Assembly (NCBI RefSeq): GCF_021513175.1
Contig: NZ_CP090953.1
Coordinates: 1,669,001-1,733,000 of the forward strand
Direction: 5' to 3'
DNA: 64,000 bases
Source of the DNA: Sphingomonas sp. S2-65
GTDB lineage: Bacteria > Pseudomonadota > Alphaproteobacteria > Sphingomonadales > Sphingomonadaceae
Below are positions 46,242 through 58,964 of the stretch, one piece after another (the stretch's first letter is position 1; each line of letters opens with the position of its first letter). A program made the translations under genes and the position numbers. The notes under the pieces are model-generated. The model worked only from the letters and a program-made list of their open reading frames with translations, searched no databases and had not been told where the DNA came from.

Positions 46242-46951
46242 TCCTGTGCCCCATGCCGCGCACCATCCTTGTCGCCGACGACGATCCGCATATCCGCCAG
46301 CTGCTGGTGTTCGCGCTGGCCAAGGCCGGGCTCGGCACGCTGGAGGCGGCGGATGGCGAGGAAGCGCTGGCGGTTGCCGAGGCGCAGGCGCCCGACCTGA
46401 TCGTGCTCGACATCAACATGCCGCGGATGGACGGGCTGGAGGTGTGCCGGCGGCTGCGCGCGCAGGGCGAAGTGCCGATCCTGTTCCTGTCGTCGCGCGA
46501 CGACGAGATCGATCGCATCCTGGGTATCGAGCTGGGCGCCGACGATTACGTCACCAAGCCGTTTTCCCCGCGCGAAGTGGTGGCGCGGGTGATGGCGATC
46601 CTGCGCCGCGTCGCGGGACGGCCGCCGCAGGTGGAGCAGGCCACCTCCACCATCCGCCACGGGCAATTGGCGCTCGACCCAGAGGGTTGGCAGGCGAGCT
46701 GGGCGGGTACGCCGGTGACGCTCACCGCGACCGAGTTCGGCATCTTGCGCACGCTGGCGGTGATGCCGGCCAAGGTGTTCAGCCGCGACGCGATCATCGA
46801 TCGGCTGCGCGGGCCCGGCTTCGCAGTGACCGACCGGACGATCGACAGCCATGTGCGCAACCTGCGCGCCAAGTTCGGGCAGGTCGGGTGCCAGGACATC
46901 GTCGAGACGCGCGCGGGCATCGGCTATCGCATCGGCGCATGCGCGGGCTGA
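46238..46951 (+). CDS. OmpR-family response regulator
   Basis: A 237-residue two-component regulator. The receiver domain (about 8-120) has the acidic cluster ADDDP, phospho-acceptor Asp 58 in LIVLDINMPRMDG, and Lys 107 in DDYVTKPFSP. The winged-helix DNA-binding domain occupies about 135-235 (TATEFGILRTLA and TIDSHVRNLRAKFG). The GTG start overlaps the DUF4173 stop, and the 3' end overlaps the kinase start by 13 bases, giving a three-gene unit. Targets are unknown. Confidence 0.95.
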   Translation: MILCPMPRTILVADDDPHIRQLLVFALAKAGLGTLEAADGEEALAVAEAQAPDLIVLDINMPRMDGLEVCRRLRAQGEVPILFLSSRDDEIDRILGIELGADDYVTKPFSPREVVARVMAILRRVAGRPPQVEQATSTIRHGQLALDPEGWQASWAGTPVTLTATEFGILRTLAVMPAKVFSRDAIIDRLRGPGFAVTDRTIDSHVRNLRAKFGQVGCQDIVETRAGIGYRIGACAG

Positions 46952-48588
46952 TCGAGGCGCTGAAGGCGGGGACGCTTGTCGAGGCGCTCAAAGCGCCTGT
47001 GCGCCGGCACTGGCCACGGCTGCGGCTGCGCACGCTGCTGCTGGTGACGTTCGTGTTCGTCGCGGCGCTGCCCGGCATCGGCGCGCTGTTCCTGCGGGTG
47101 TATGAGAACACGCTGGTGCGCCAGACCGAGGCCGAGCTGATCGCGCAGAGCGCGGCACTGTCGGCGGCAGTCGGCGCGGCCTGGCCGGGCGCGCGCGAGA
47201 TCCGGGTGGTGCCGCCGGCGCGTGGCTATGGCGATCCAGACATGGCCGGCGGGGCCCTGTCGACGATCGATTTGCGCTCGACTAAGGTGCTGCCGGAGCG
47301 CCCTGCCCCGCTTGCGGTTGCCGGCGGCGCGAGTGCCGAGGCACGGGCGGCGGCGGTGCGGGCGGCGCCGGTGCTGCGGGTGACGGCGGGGACGACGCTG
47401 GCGTCGATCCGGCTGCTCGACGCCGGTGGGCGGGTGCTGCTCGGGCCCGAGGCCGGAAAGGTCTATTCGGGTGTCGCGGAGATCGACGCGGCGCGCGCCG
47501 GCGCGCCGGCCACGGTGCTGCGGCGCAATGGCGATTATCGCCCGCGCTATCGGCTGGAATGGCTGAGCCGGGCATCGGACCTGCGCATCCACCATGCCGC
47601 ACCGGTGGTGGTGAACGGGCGGACGGTCGCGGTGCTGCTGCTGTCGCGCTCGCCGCGCGCGCTGTTTCGCGGGTTGTACGAGGATCGCGGCAAGATCCTG
47701 TTCGGGATCGCGGCGATCTTTGCCGCGCTGGTGGTGCTGAGCGGATTGTTGTCGCGCGGCATCGTCCGGCCGATCGAGGCGCTGAGCGAGGCGACGCGGG
47801 CGGTGGCGCGCGGCGGTGGCCAGGTGCCCGACGTGCCGCGCACCGCCGCGACCGAGATCCAGGCGCTCTATGCCGACTTTGCGACCATGGCGGCGGCGAT
47901 CGAGCAGCGTTCCCGCTACCTGCGCGACTTCGCCCATGCGGTGAGCCACGAGTTCAAGACGCCATTGGCGGGCATCCGCGGGGCGATCGAGATCCTGGAG
48001 GATCATCACGAGGGCATGGCGCCGGCGGATCGGCGGCGGTTCCTGGCGAACATCGATGCCGACGCCGGACGGCTGACGCTGCTGGTGCAGCGGCTGCTGG
48101 AACTGGCGCGGGCCGATGTGGCGGGGCGCGACGCGGGCGCGATCAGCGACGTGCGGCTGATCCTCGCGCGGGTTGCGGACGCGCTGGGCGGGCGCGGGTT
48201 GCGCGTCGAAATCGAGGCGCCCGAGGGGTTGGTGGCGGCGGCAGTGCAGGCGGCGAGCCTGGAGGCGATCCTGACCGGTCTGGTGGAGAATGGCCGCCAG
48301 GCTGGGGCTGGGCAGGTGCGGCTGGTTGCGCGCAAGGAGGCCGGGTTCGTGGTGCTGGAGGTGGCGGACGACGGATCGGGGATACCGGCGGCGGATCGGG
48401 CGCGCGTGTTCGAGCCGTTCTTCACCAGCCGGAGGGCGTCCGGGGGGACGGGGTTGGGGCTGCCGATCGCGCGGTCGCTGCTGGAAGCGCAGGGGGGCAG
48501 CATCGCGCTGGCGGAGGATGGGCCGGGAACGCGGTTCGTGTTGCGGATACCGGTTGCGGGACCACCCTCTCCGTCACCCCGGCCTTGA
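46939..48588 (+). CDS. Sensor histidine kinase, partner of the OmpR-type regulator
   Basis: A 549-residue membrane kinase of the ChvG/StkS-like layout. First helix at about 28-52 (RTLLLVTFVFVAALPGIGAL), a periplasmic sensor region to about 250, second helix about 253-275, then HAMP, HisKA with the phosphorylated His 337 in HAVSHEFKTPLAG, and the ATPase domain. The N box is degenerate (LVENGRQAGAG), while VADDGSGIP and GGTGLGLPIARSLLEAQGG are intact. The last residues (GPPSPSPRP) are translated from a palindromic repeat. Parts of this gene recur in the tandem array that follows. Signal unknown. Confidence 0.93.
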   Translation: MRGLIEALKAGTLVEALKAPVRRHWPRLRLRTLLLVTFVFVAALPGIGALFLRVYENTLVRQTEAELIAQSAALSAAVGAAWPGAREIRVVPPARGYGDPDMAGGALSTIDLRSTKVLPERPAPLAVAGGASAEARAAAVRAAPVLRVTAGTTLASIRLLDAGGRVLLGPEAGKVYSGVAEIDAARAGAPATVLRRNGDYRPRYRLEWLSRASDLRIHHAAPVVVNGRTVAVLLLSRSPRALFRGLYEDRGKILFGIAAIFAALVVLSGLLSRGIVRPIEALSEATRAVARGGGQVPDVPRTAATEIQALYADFATMAAAIEQRSRYLRDFAHAVSHEFKTPLAGIRGAIEILEDHHEGMAPADRRRFLANIDADAGRLTLLVQRLLELARADVAGRDAGAISDVRLILARVADALGGRGLRVEIEAPEGLVAAAVQAASLEAILTGLVENGRQAGAGQVRLVARKEAGFVVLEVADDGSGIPAADRARVFEPFFTSRRASGGTGLGLPIARSLLEAQGGSIALAEDGPGTRFVLRIPVAGPPSPSPRP

Positions 48589-49277
48589 GCCGGGGTCCCG
48601 CTTCTCCTCTGCTCCTTGCTTACCAGGGATGACGCCGAGAGTTGGTGGCGCCTAACCCTCACCCCTGCCCTCTCCCGCGGGCGGGAGAGGGGGAAGGAGG
48701 GGATTAGCGGCGGGTGGCCAGAGCTTTGGCGCGGGTTGCGGACGCGCTGGGCGAGTGCGGGTTGCGCGTCGAAATCGAGGCGCCCGAGAGGCTGGTGGCG
48801 GCGGGGTTCGTGTTGCGGATACCGGTTGCGGGACCACCCTCTCCGTCACCCCGGCCTTGAGCCGGGGTCCCGCTTCCCCTCTGTTCTTTGCTTACCAGGG
48901 ATGAAGCCGAGAGTTGGTGGCGCCTAACCCTCACCCCGGCCCTCTCCCGCGAGCGGGAGAGGGGGAAGGAGGGGATTAGCGGCGGATGGCCAGAGCTTTG
49001 GCGCGGGTTGCGGATGCGCTGGGCGGGTGCGGGTTGCACGTCGAAATCGAGGCGCCCGAGAGGCTGGCGGCGGCGGGGTTCGTGTTGCGAATACCGGTTG
49101 TGGGACCATCCTCTCCGTCACCCCGGCCTTGAGCCGGGGTCCCGCTTCTCCTCTGTTCCTGGCTTGCCGGGGGTGAAGCCGAGAGTTGGTGGCACCCAAC
49201 CCTCACCCCTGCCCTCTCCCGCGAGCAGGAGAGGGGGAAGGAGGGATCAGCGGCGGGTGGCCAGGGCTTTGCTGCGG
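48541..49277. repeat. 272-bp tandem array containing copies of the kinase gene and of the LprI gene end
   Basis: Units start at 48541, 48813 and 49085, exactly 272 bases apart; the third is partial and runs into the convergent LprI-like gene. Each unit holds, in order, the last bases of the kinase gene, a GTCACCCCGGCC-type repeat, a CCCTCTCCC-type repeat and the last bases of the LprI-like gene in reverse (coding KALATRR-stop). The first two units end with an extra piece equal to kinase positions 48166-48241. That piece is fused in frame to the kinase terminus, skipping about 290 bases. Copies at 48729-48804 and 49001-49076 are therefore chimeric fragments without a start. No other gene lies in 48589-49246. 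Confidence 0.88.
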
Positions 49278-49651
49278 GCCTTGGTCATGTCGACCCAGCA
49301 TTGCGTGGTTACGACGCCGGACATGGTGCCGCCACGGTAACGGTCCCCCTTGGCCAGGCAGGTGCGGTCGCGCGATTTCAGCCAGGCGCGCTGTTCGGTG
49401 AGAAGCTTCTGGCGGGCGGCGGGCTTCAGCCTTGCCCGCAGCGCCGAATAGCGCGCGCTCATCGCCTTGTCGGCGACGCGGAGCTCGTGCGCGTTGCAGT
49501 GCTGCATGTCGAAGGTGGTGATGCACGATTTGGGCGCGGGATCCTGAAAGGCCGGGTTGGTCATGAAGTCGCCGGCGCTCTGCGCGGCGGCCGGGCCGGC
49601 CAGGAAGACAGTGGCCGCAAGGGCGATGGTGACGAAGCGGGTGTGGATCAT
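49247..49651 (-). CDS. Lysozyme inhibitor LprI-like (DUF1311) exported protein
   Basis: A 134-residue exported protein. The signal peptide MIHTRFVTIALAATVFLAGP ends near AAAQ. The mature part carries the DUF1311/LprI pattern: FDMQHCNAHELRVADKAMSA, then LLTEQRAWLKSRDRTC and a final Cys in VTTQCW, four Cys that could pair. Such proteins have been linked to lysozyme inhibition, though most members are uncharacterised. AAGGAG lies ten bases before the ATG at 49651. Its 3' end is convergent with the tandem array and is itself copied in it. Confidence 0.85.
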   Translation of the reverse strand: MIHTRFVTIALAATVFLAGPAAAQSAGDFMTNPAFQDPAPKSCITTFDMQHCNAHELRVADKAMSARYSALRARLKPAARQKLLTEQRAWLKSRDRTCLAKGDRYRGGTMSGVVTTQCWVDMTKARSKALATRR

Positions 49652-49748
49652 GCGCGGAAAACTCCTTGCCGGCGAACGGGGGCGTGGATGCATAGCGCAG
49701 CATGGCTGGGCGCTGAACCATTCGCGACAGCCGGTGGTTCGCACAGCG

Positions 49749-50732
49749 ATGGACCCGACGGACACGCATGCGCTGCACTTCACCCAGGCCGAACTGGCGG
49801 GGGCGCGCGCCTTCAACGCGAAGCTGGCGCGGATGCCGCGGTTCCGCATCCGCAATCGCTTCACCCCGCTGCTCTACCAGGGACTGCTGCGCGTGTCTCA
49901 GATCGGCGCGGACCGGCGATCCCGGCGGCACGGCGTGGCGGTCGAGACCCGTCGGGTCGGCTGGGGCGGGCATCAGGTCATGCTGCGTATCCTTCGGCCC
50001 GATGGACCGGTGCGCGGGGTGGTGCTCGACATCCATGGCGGCGGCTGGGCGATCGGCAATGCGGCGATGGACGACCAACTCAACCTGGGGCTGATCGCGG
50101 CGTGCGACGTGGCGGTGGTGTCGGTGGAGTATCGGCTGGTGCGGGCGGGGTCTCCGCTTCAGGCGGCGATGGACGACTGCTTTGCCGCGGCGATGTGGCT
50201 GGTGCGCGGTGAGCATGACTTCGCCGGGCTGCCGATCGTGCTGGTGGGGGAGTCGGCCGGCGGGCATTTGGGCGCGGCGACCTTGCAGCGCGTGCGGGAC
50301 GAGACGGGCGGGCTGGCGCGGTTCGCCGGGGCGCTGCTCTATTACGGGGTATATGATCTGGCGGGATCAGCGAGCGTGCGTGCGGCGGGGCGGGACACGC
50401 TGGTGCTGGACGGGCCGGGCATGCTGGACGCGATGCGGCTGCTGACGCCGGGGATGAGCGATGCCGCGCGGCGGCGGGCGCCGCTGTCGCCGCTGTTCGG
50501 GGATCTGGCGGGGATGCCGTCGGCGTTGATGGTGGTGGGCGCGTTGGATCCGCTGCTCGACGATACGCTGGCGATGGCGGGACGCTGGGGCGAAGTGGCG
50601 TCGGTGGAGCTGCACCGGGTGCCCGAGGCGCCCCATGGGTTTGTTCGGTTTCCGACGCCGGTGGCGGCGAAGGTGCTGGCGCGGAGCCGGGACTGGGTGC
50701 GGGAGCGGTTGGCAGGGTTTGGTTCGCCCTGA
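49749..50732 (+). CDS. Alpha/beta-hydrolase, hormone-sensitive-lipase-like esterase
   Basis: A 327-residue cytoplasmic esterase. The oxyanion motif is LDIHGGGWAIGN (near 97), the nucleophile in VLVGESAGGHLGA (near 167), the acid in VGALDPLLDD (near 270) and the His in EAPHGFVRFP (near 298). The HGGG plus GESAGG combination marks the HSL/acetyl-hydrolase group. It is divergent from the LprI-like gene (98 bases between starts). The ribosome site is weak; an earlier in-frame start would overlap the neighbour. Substrate unknown. Confidence 0.9.
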   Translation: MDPTDTHALHFTQAELAGARAFNAKLARMPRFRIRNRFTPLLYQGLLRVSQIGADRRSRRHGVAVETRRVGWGGHQVMLRILRPDGPVRGVVLDIHGGGWAIGNAAMDDQLNLGLIAACDVAVVSVEYRLVRAGSPLQAAMDDCFAAAMWLVRGEHDFAGLPIVLVGESAGGHLGAATLQRVRDETGGLARFAGALLYYGVYDLAGSASVRAAGRDTLVLDGPGMLDAMRLLTPGMSDAARRRAPLSPLFGDLAGMPSALMVVGALDPLLDDTLAMAGRWGEVASVELHRVPEAPHGFVRFPTPVAAKVLARSRDWVRERLAGFGSP

Positions 50733-50766
50733 AGCGGTTCCTTGGTGAAGACCGCAGCTCATTCCC

Positions 50767-50858
50767 CGTCATCCCGGCCTTGAGCCGGGATCCCGCTTCT
50801 TCTTCTGTGGGGCAAGGCAGCGGGACCCCGGCTCAAGGCCGGGGTGACGGAGGAAGAA
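50767..50858. repeat. Facing pair of GTCATCCCGGCC-type repeats
   Basis: CGTCATCCCGGCCTTGAGCC followed by GGGATCCCGCTTCTTCTTCT, then about 20 bases on its inverse (GGGACCCCGGCTCAAGGCCG, GGGGTGACGGAGGAAGAAG). The pair fills the gap between two convergent genes and could form a long hairpin stopping both transcripts. Confidence 0.88.
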
Positions 50859-50907
50859 GATAGGAGGCAAAAACCTCAGCGTTGCGGCAGATGATGGGAG
50901 TTTCCCC

Positions 50908-54273
<3,366 letters not shown>

Positions 54274-54285
54274 GAAGTCCCCCGT

Positions 54286-56028
54286 TTAGTTCTTGGTATC
54301 GGCATGTGGATTGGGGCCGCCCGCGTCAATCCAGCGATCGACCTGCTCCTCCAGGAGCGGCAGCGGAACCGAGCCGAGGCCCAGCACCAGATCGTGGAAC
54401 CAGCGCTGGTCGAACTTGTCGCCAAGCCGGCGCTCGGCATCGGCGCGCTTGCGGCGGAAGGTCAGCTCGCCCAGCTTGTAGGCGAGCGCCTGGCCGGGCC
54501 AGCTGATGTACCGGTCGACCTCCGTTTCGACCTCGCGCTGCGACAGCGCGGTGTGGCCGGTGAGATAGTCGATCGCCTGCTGACGGCTCCAGCCCTGGTG
54601 ATGGATGCCGGTGTCGATCACCAGCCGGGCGGCGCGCCACATCTCGTAGGATTGCCGGCCGAACTCCTCATAAGGCGTGCGGTAGATGCCCATCTTGGTG
54701 CCGAGCCATTCGGTGTAGAGCCCCCACCCTTCGCCGAAGCCGGAGAAATAGGTCTGGCGGCGAAAGGCCGGCTGGTTGGGTCCTTCGCGGGCGATCGCCG
54801 CCTGGAGGCTGTGGCCGGGGCTGCATTCGTGCAGCGTCAGCGCCGGGATCTGGTAGAGCGGGCGCGACGGCAGGTCGTAGGTGTTCATCATGCACGATTC
54901 CAAACCGCCGCGTCCGGCGGTGTAGAAGGGCGCGATGGCATCGGGCACGGGCCGGATGGTGAAGCGGTAGCGCGGCAGGAAGCCGATGGTGTTCTTGAGC
55001 TCGCCGTCGACGCGCTTGGCGACATAGGCCGAGACGCCGAGCAGTTCGTCGGGCGTCCTGGCGTAGAAGCGCTGATCGGTCCGCAGGAACCGGAGGAACG
55101 CGGCCATGTCGCCGGTGAAGCCAGCCGCCGCCTTGGTCTTCTCCATGTCGGCCTGGATGCGCGCTACTTCCTTCAGGCCGATGGCGTGGATCTGCTCGGC
55201 GGTGAGGTCGGTGGTCGTGTATTCGCGGATCTGCGCCTGGTAGAAGGCCTTGCCGTCGGGCATCGCTTCGGCGGCCAGGGTAGTGCGGGCGCGCGGCAGA
55301 TATTCGCCGCGGAAGAAGGTCAGCAGCTTGGCATAAGCAGGCGCGATCCGGCTGGTAATGACGGCGCGGGCGGCGGCGCGCAGGCGCTCCTGCTGCGCGG
55401 CGGGGATGCTGTCGGGCAGCGCCTCGAACGGCGCGTAGAACGGGTTCTTGCGCGGATCGGTGACGGCAAAGGCCTCGATCGAGCTGTCGCGGCCGGCGAG
55501 CGTCGCGCGCGGCACGCTGAAGCCGCGGGCAAGGCCGGCGCGCATGTTGGCGATCTGTTCGTCGAAATAGCGCGGCACGTCGCGCATGCGGCCGAGATAG
55601 CGGTCATATTCCACCGCCTTGCGAAATGGCTGGCGCGCGGCGATGCCCGACCAGAAGTTGCTGTCGGCGTTGAACGGCATCTCCCACAAGCGGAAGCGCT
55701 GTTCGGCGACGGCTGCCTCGAGGGTCGTTCGAAACACGGCGGCGTTGATCCGCTCGGGCTCGGAGAACTGCGCGGCGGGCAGACGGTTCAGCGCCGCCAG
55801 CGCGGTTTGCCAATAAGCGAGCCTGCGCTGCTGGCTGACGGGGTCGACGCGCGGCAGATAGTCGGCGCCCGCAGTCCAGTTTTCATCCTCTTCGAGCCGA
55901 CCGAACTCCTTCTGCCGCCAGCGCCACTCGGCGTCGTAGAGCGTGCGCAGCTGCGCGTTGGCGCTGGTCTGCGCGGTGGCGGGGCCGGACACCAGCAAGG
56001 CGCAGGCGAGCGGGAGATGCTTGAACAC
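54286..56028 (-). CDS. DUF885 family metal-dependent hydrolase, exported (first)
   Basis: A 580-residue DUF885 protein with a signal peptide (FKHLPLACALLVSGPATA). The helical metallopeptidase-like core is seen in LTLHECSPGHSLQAAIAREG (HE...GH metal motif, near residue 400), and FSGFGEGWGLYTEWLG, then ARLVIDTGIHHQGWSRQQAI. DUF885 proteins resemble M32-like carboxypeptidases and are presumed peptidases. The start is GTG at 56028 with GAGG close upstream, 11 bases after the stop of the second DUF885 gene; an ATG frame further up is only a shadow of that gene. It is followed by the amidohydrolase gene after 12 bases. Confidence 0.88.
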   Translation of the reverse strand: MFKHLPLACALLVSGPATAQTSANAQLRTLYDAEWRWRQKEFGRLEEDENWTAGADYLPRVDPVSQQRRLAYWQTALAALNRLPAAQFSEPERINAAVFRTTLEAAVAEQRFRLWEMPFNADSNFWSGIAARQPFRKAVEYDRYLGRMRDVPRYFDEQIANMRAGLARGFSVPRATLAGRDSSIEAFAVTDPRKNPFYAPFEALPDSIPAAQQERLRAAARAVITSRIAPAYAKLLTFFRGEYLPRARTTLAAEAMPDGKAFYQAQIREYTTTDLTAEQIHAIGLKEVARIQADMEKTKAAAGFTGDMAAFLRFLRTDQRFYARTPDELLGVSAYVAKRVDGELKNTIGFLPRYRFTIRPVPDAIAPFYTAGRGGLESCMMNTYDLPSRPLYQIPALTLHECSPGHSLQAAIAREGPNQPAFRRQTYFSGFGEGWGLYTEWLGTKMGIYRTPYEEFGRQSYEMWRAARLVIDTGIHHQGWSRQQAIDYLTGHTALSQREVETEVDRYISWPGQALAYKLGELTFRRKRADAERRLGDKFDQRWFHDLVLGLGSVPLPLLEEQVDRWIDAGGPNPHADTKN

Positions 56029-56039
56029 GGCGCCTCGGC

Positions 56040-57857
56040 TCACGCGCGGCGGGCGCGGGTGCGATCGGCGACGAGCGTTTCCATGAGGCTGAGCGGCATC
56101 GCCCCGCTCAGCAGCACTTCGTGGAACCACTTCAAGTCGAAGCGGTCGCCAAGCGCCTGTTCGGCAGTCTTGCGCGCGCGGACCCATGCCATGTGGCCGA
56201 CCTTGTACGAGCAGGCCTGCCCGGGCTGGGTGCTGTAGCGCTCGACCTCGCGCTGCGAGCGTGGGGCGGCCAGGCCGGTGGTGTCGACCAGATATTGCGT
56301 CGCCTGTTCGCGGGTCCAGCGCTTGGTGTGGATGCCGGTGTCGACCACCAGCCGGGCGGCGCGGAACAGGAAGGACTGGAGATAGCCGGCGCGTTCCAAC
56401 GGCGTGCCATAGGCGCCGAGTTCGTCGGCGAGCTGTTCGGCGTAGAGCGCCCAACCCTCCGTATACGCGCCGAAGAAGCCGATCTTGCGGAGCAGCGGAA
56501 TTTCCTTCGACTGCTGCGAGATGCTGATCTGAAGATGGTGCCCGGGAACACCCTCATGATACGTCAGCGCCGGCAGGCTGTACTTCGGCCAGTCGCCAGG
56601 ATCCTTGAGGTTGATGAAGTAGATCGCCGGACGCGAGCCATCGAGCGCGGCACGCTTGTAATAGCCGTTGGAGGCGCCGTCCTGGATCTCGACCGGCACC
56701 GCGCGGATCTCCAGCGACGCGTCGGGAATGGTGGCGAAGGCCTGGGGCAGCTTCGCGTGCATCTGCCGGACGCCGTCGTTGAGCGAGGCAATCAGCGCTT
56801 CGCGGCCGGCTGGGGTGTCGGGGTAGAGCTGGGATGGGTCGCGGTTGAGCGCAGTCAGGCGCTGGCTGACGGTGCCGCTGGTCATGCCGTTGGCGTTGAG
56901 GATCTTGTTGAGCTCGGCGCTGATCTCCGCGACCTGCGACAGGCCCATGCGATGCACCTCGTCGGGCGTAAAATTGGTGGTGGTCGCCTGCTCCAAGGCC
57001 GTCGCGTAGAGGGCGTCGCCGCCCTTCAGGCGCCAGATGCCGGCGCCGGGCTTGGTCTGGCCGCGAAGCTGCGTGACGAGCGCGATCTGGCGATCGAGCG
57101 CGGGGTAGACCTGAGCCTCGACGATCTTCGCTGCCTGTGCCGACCAGTCGCCGGCGATCCCCTTGCGCCCGGCACGCTCGGCGAGCGAGCGGACCAGGCT
57201 GCTGCTCGCGGGTGCGGCGCCGCGCAGCGTACGCAGCTGGCCCAGGGTGAGATCGAGCGCGAAATCGGGGGCGATGAAGCCGCGCGCCGCCTGTTCGCGC
57301 TGGACCGCCACGTCCTGGTCGAGCGCAGTGGAAAAGGCGCCGAGCCGGGCGAGATAGGCGTCGGCGTCATCGCGGGTTTCGACGACATGGGTGTCGTTGA
57401 GGAAATCGGGAACGCTGTAATAGGCGCCGCCCTGCTGGAAGATGCGGTACGGCCGGATCGCGGTGTCGATGCCGAAACGCTCGGGCGCGGCGGTCTGCTG
57501 GCGCAGCGAATAGAGGACGATGTCGCGGTTGAGCGCGGCGGCGGGCGTCAAGCCGGCGGTGGGAAAGCCTTCGAGTTCGCCAAGGAACCGCTTGTTCGCG
57601 GCGAGCGTCTGCTGGCGATTGGCGGCGGAGACGTCGTCGAGGCGGCGCTTCGCAGCGGCCTGCGGACCTTTGTCGAATCCCAGTGCGGTGGCGGACTGGG
57701 GCGAGCGGTTCAGCCGATCCGCGACGATGCGGTCGAACAGCGTGTTGAGCGCGGCGTCACCGCCATCTTGCAGCGCGGCTGCCACCGCCTGGGGGCTCGC
57801 CACGCTCGCCATGGCCAGCGCGCTGCCCGAGCAGCCGAGAAACGTCCGACGATCCAT
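56040..57857 (-). CDS. DUF885 family metal-dependent hydrolase, Tat-type signal (second)
   Basis: A 605-residue DUF885 protein with a twin-arginine leader (MDRRTFLGCSGSALAMASVA). The metal motif is LTYHEGVPGHHLQISISQQS near residue 430, followed by FFGAYTEGWALYAEQLADEL and ARLVVDTGIHTKRWTREQAT, all typical. It and the next gene are diverged paralogues in tandem, 11 bases apart, so they may act on different peptides or in different states. GGGGG is present before the ATG. It heads the three-gene unit that ends at 50908. Confidence 0.92.
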   Translation of the reverse strand: MDRRTFLGCSGSALAMASVASPQAVAAALQDGGDAALNTLFDRIVADRLNRSPQSATALGFDKGPQAAAKRRLDDVSAANRQQTLAANKRFLGELEGFPTAGLTPAAALNRDIVLYSLRQQTAAPERFGIDTAIRPYRIFQQGGAYYSVPDFLNDTHVVETRDDADAYLARLGAFSTALDQDVAVQREQAARGFIAPDFALDLTLGQLRTLRGAAPASSSLVRSLAERAGRKGIAGDWSAQAAKIVEAQVYPALDRQIALVTQLRGQTKPGAGIWRLKGGDALYATALEQATTTNFTPDEVHRMGLSQVAEISAELNKILNANGMTSGTVSQRLTALNRDPSQLYPDTPAGREALIASLNDGVRQMHAKLPQAFATIPDASLEIRAVPVEIQDGASNGYYKRAALDGSRPAIYFINLKDPGDWPKYSLPALTYHEGVPGHHLQISISQQSKEIPLLRKIGFFGAYTEGWALYAEQLADELGAYGTPLERAGYLQSFLFRAARLVVDTGIHTKRWTREQATQYLVDTTGLAAPRSQREVERYSTQPGQACSYKVGHMAWVRARKTAEQALGDRFDLKWFHEVLLSGAMPLSLMETLVADRTRARRA

Positions 57858-57945
57858 GTAAGCCCCCTAGAAGATGTCGCGGGGAGTGTGGACGAGACGG
57901 GCGCTGCCGAACAAGCGGTTTCGCGTTTCCGCCGATCGAAGCCGG

Positions 57946-58869
57946 TCAGGCGTCGGGCAGTTCGCCGGCTTCATCCGCGGCGCTGTCGACGAAGCGGTCG
58001 AGCAACCAAGACGCCGCAGGCCCCGGCGGCGTGTCGCGGCGATAGATGCCGCAGAAGCGATAGGCGCCGCCCGGCTGCTCGGGCATGGCGAGGCGCAGCA
58101 GCGTGCCGGCATCCAAATCGGGTTGGATCATCGGCAGCGGCATGTTGCCCCAGCCAATCCCCTCGCGCAGCAGCGCGTGCTTGGCGCCGAGATCGGCCAG
58201 CCGCCAGGTGCGCGGGCTCTGCACCGCGAAGTCACGCCCGGCGGTGATCGGCGAGCGGTCGGTCAGCACCAGCTGGACATGGTCTCGCGCGGCGCCCGGC
58301 GGGATCGGGTGCAGCCGGGCGAGCGGGTGGTCGGGCGCGGCCACGGGCACCATCTCGACCGATCCGGCCGCGCGCAGTTCGACGCCGTCGACGGAGGTGG
58401 CGAGCGGGCCGCTGATCGCCACCCCGGCCTTGCCGTCCAGCACCAGCGCAGTGACGGCGCCCAGCGCCTCGACATGGAGGCGCAGGGTGACGGTGGGGAA
58501 CTCGGCGCGGAAGGCACGCAGCACCGCGCCGAGACGCGCCGTGGGCAGCATCACGTCGACGGCGAGGCTGACTTCGGCTTCCAGCCCCTCCAGAAGTCCC
58601 TTCACCTTGGCGCGCAGGCCATCCATGCCGTGCGCGACGGTGCGCGCCTCGGCCAGCACTGCCCTGCCCGCGATGCTCAGCTGCGGCTTGCGGCTACCCT
58701 CGCGGTCGAACAGCGTGACGCCGAGCTGCGCCTCGAGATTGGCGATGCCGTAGCTCACCACCGACACCGCGCGGTTGAGCTTTCGCGCGGCAGCGCCAAA
58801 GCTGCCGGTCTCGACAATGGCAAGGAACAGGCGAAGCTGGTCGAAGGTGGGCGTACCGGGGCTGGCCAT
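57946..58869 (-). CDS. LysR family transcriptional regulator
   Basis: A 307-residue LysR-type regulator. The winged helix-turn-helix covers about 8-65 (TFDQLRLFLAIVETGSFGAA, then LNRAVSVVSYGIANLEAQLG). The effector-binding domain covers about 95-295. AGGAAG lies just before the ATG. It is divergent from the pirin gene with 95 bases between the starts, the classical layout for a LysR regulator controlling its neighbour, here pirin and DoxX. The inducer is unknown. Confidence 0.93.
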   Translation of the reverse strand: MASPGTPTFDQLRLFLAIVETGSFGAAARKLNRAVSVVSYGIANLEAQLGVTLFDREGSRKPQLSIAGRAVLAEARTVAHGMDGLRAKVKGLLEGLEAEVSLAVDVMLPTARLGAVLRAFRAEFPTVTLRLHVEALGAVTALVLDGKAGVAISGPLATSVDGVELRAAGSVEMVPVAAPDHPLARLHPIPPGAARDHVQLVLTDRSPITAGRDFAVQSPRTWRLADLGAKHALLREGIGWGNMPLPMIQPDLDAGTLLRLAMPEQPGGAYRFCGIYRRDTPPGPAASWLLDRFVDSAADEAGELPDA

Positions 58870-58964
58870 TCAACTTCCTAGAACGATTGGGTCGACTTTA
58901 TCCCACTGAGCAGCAGGGCAGGCAAGCCGTACATAGGCTCCAACAACCCAATGGGAGACCAACG

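Noticed and set aside
48541..49277. A CRISPR-like array
   Set aside because: The units are 272 bases long, contiguous and without spacers; they are a tandem duplication of gene ends and repeats.
48616..49340. Small open frames within the tandem array on both strands
   Set aside because: They are chimeric repeat translations with no start site; the kinase-derived fragments lack an initiation codon.
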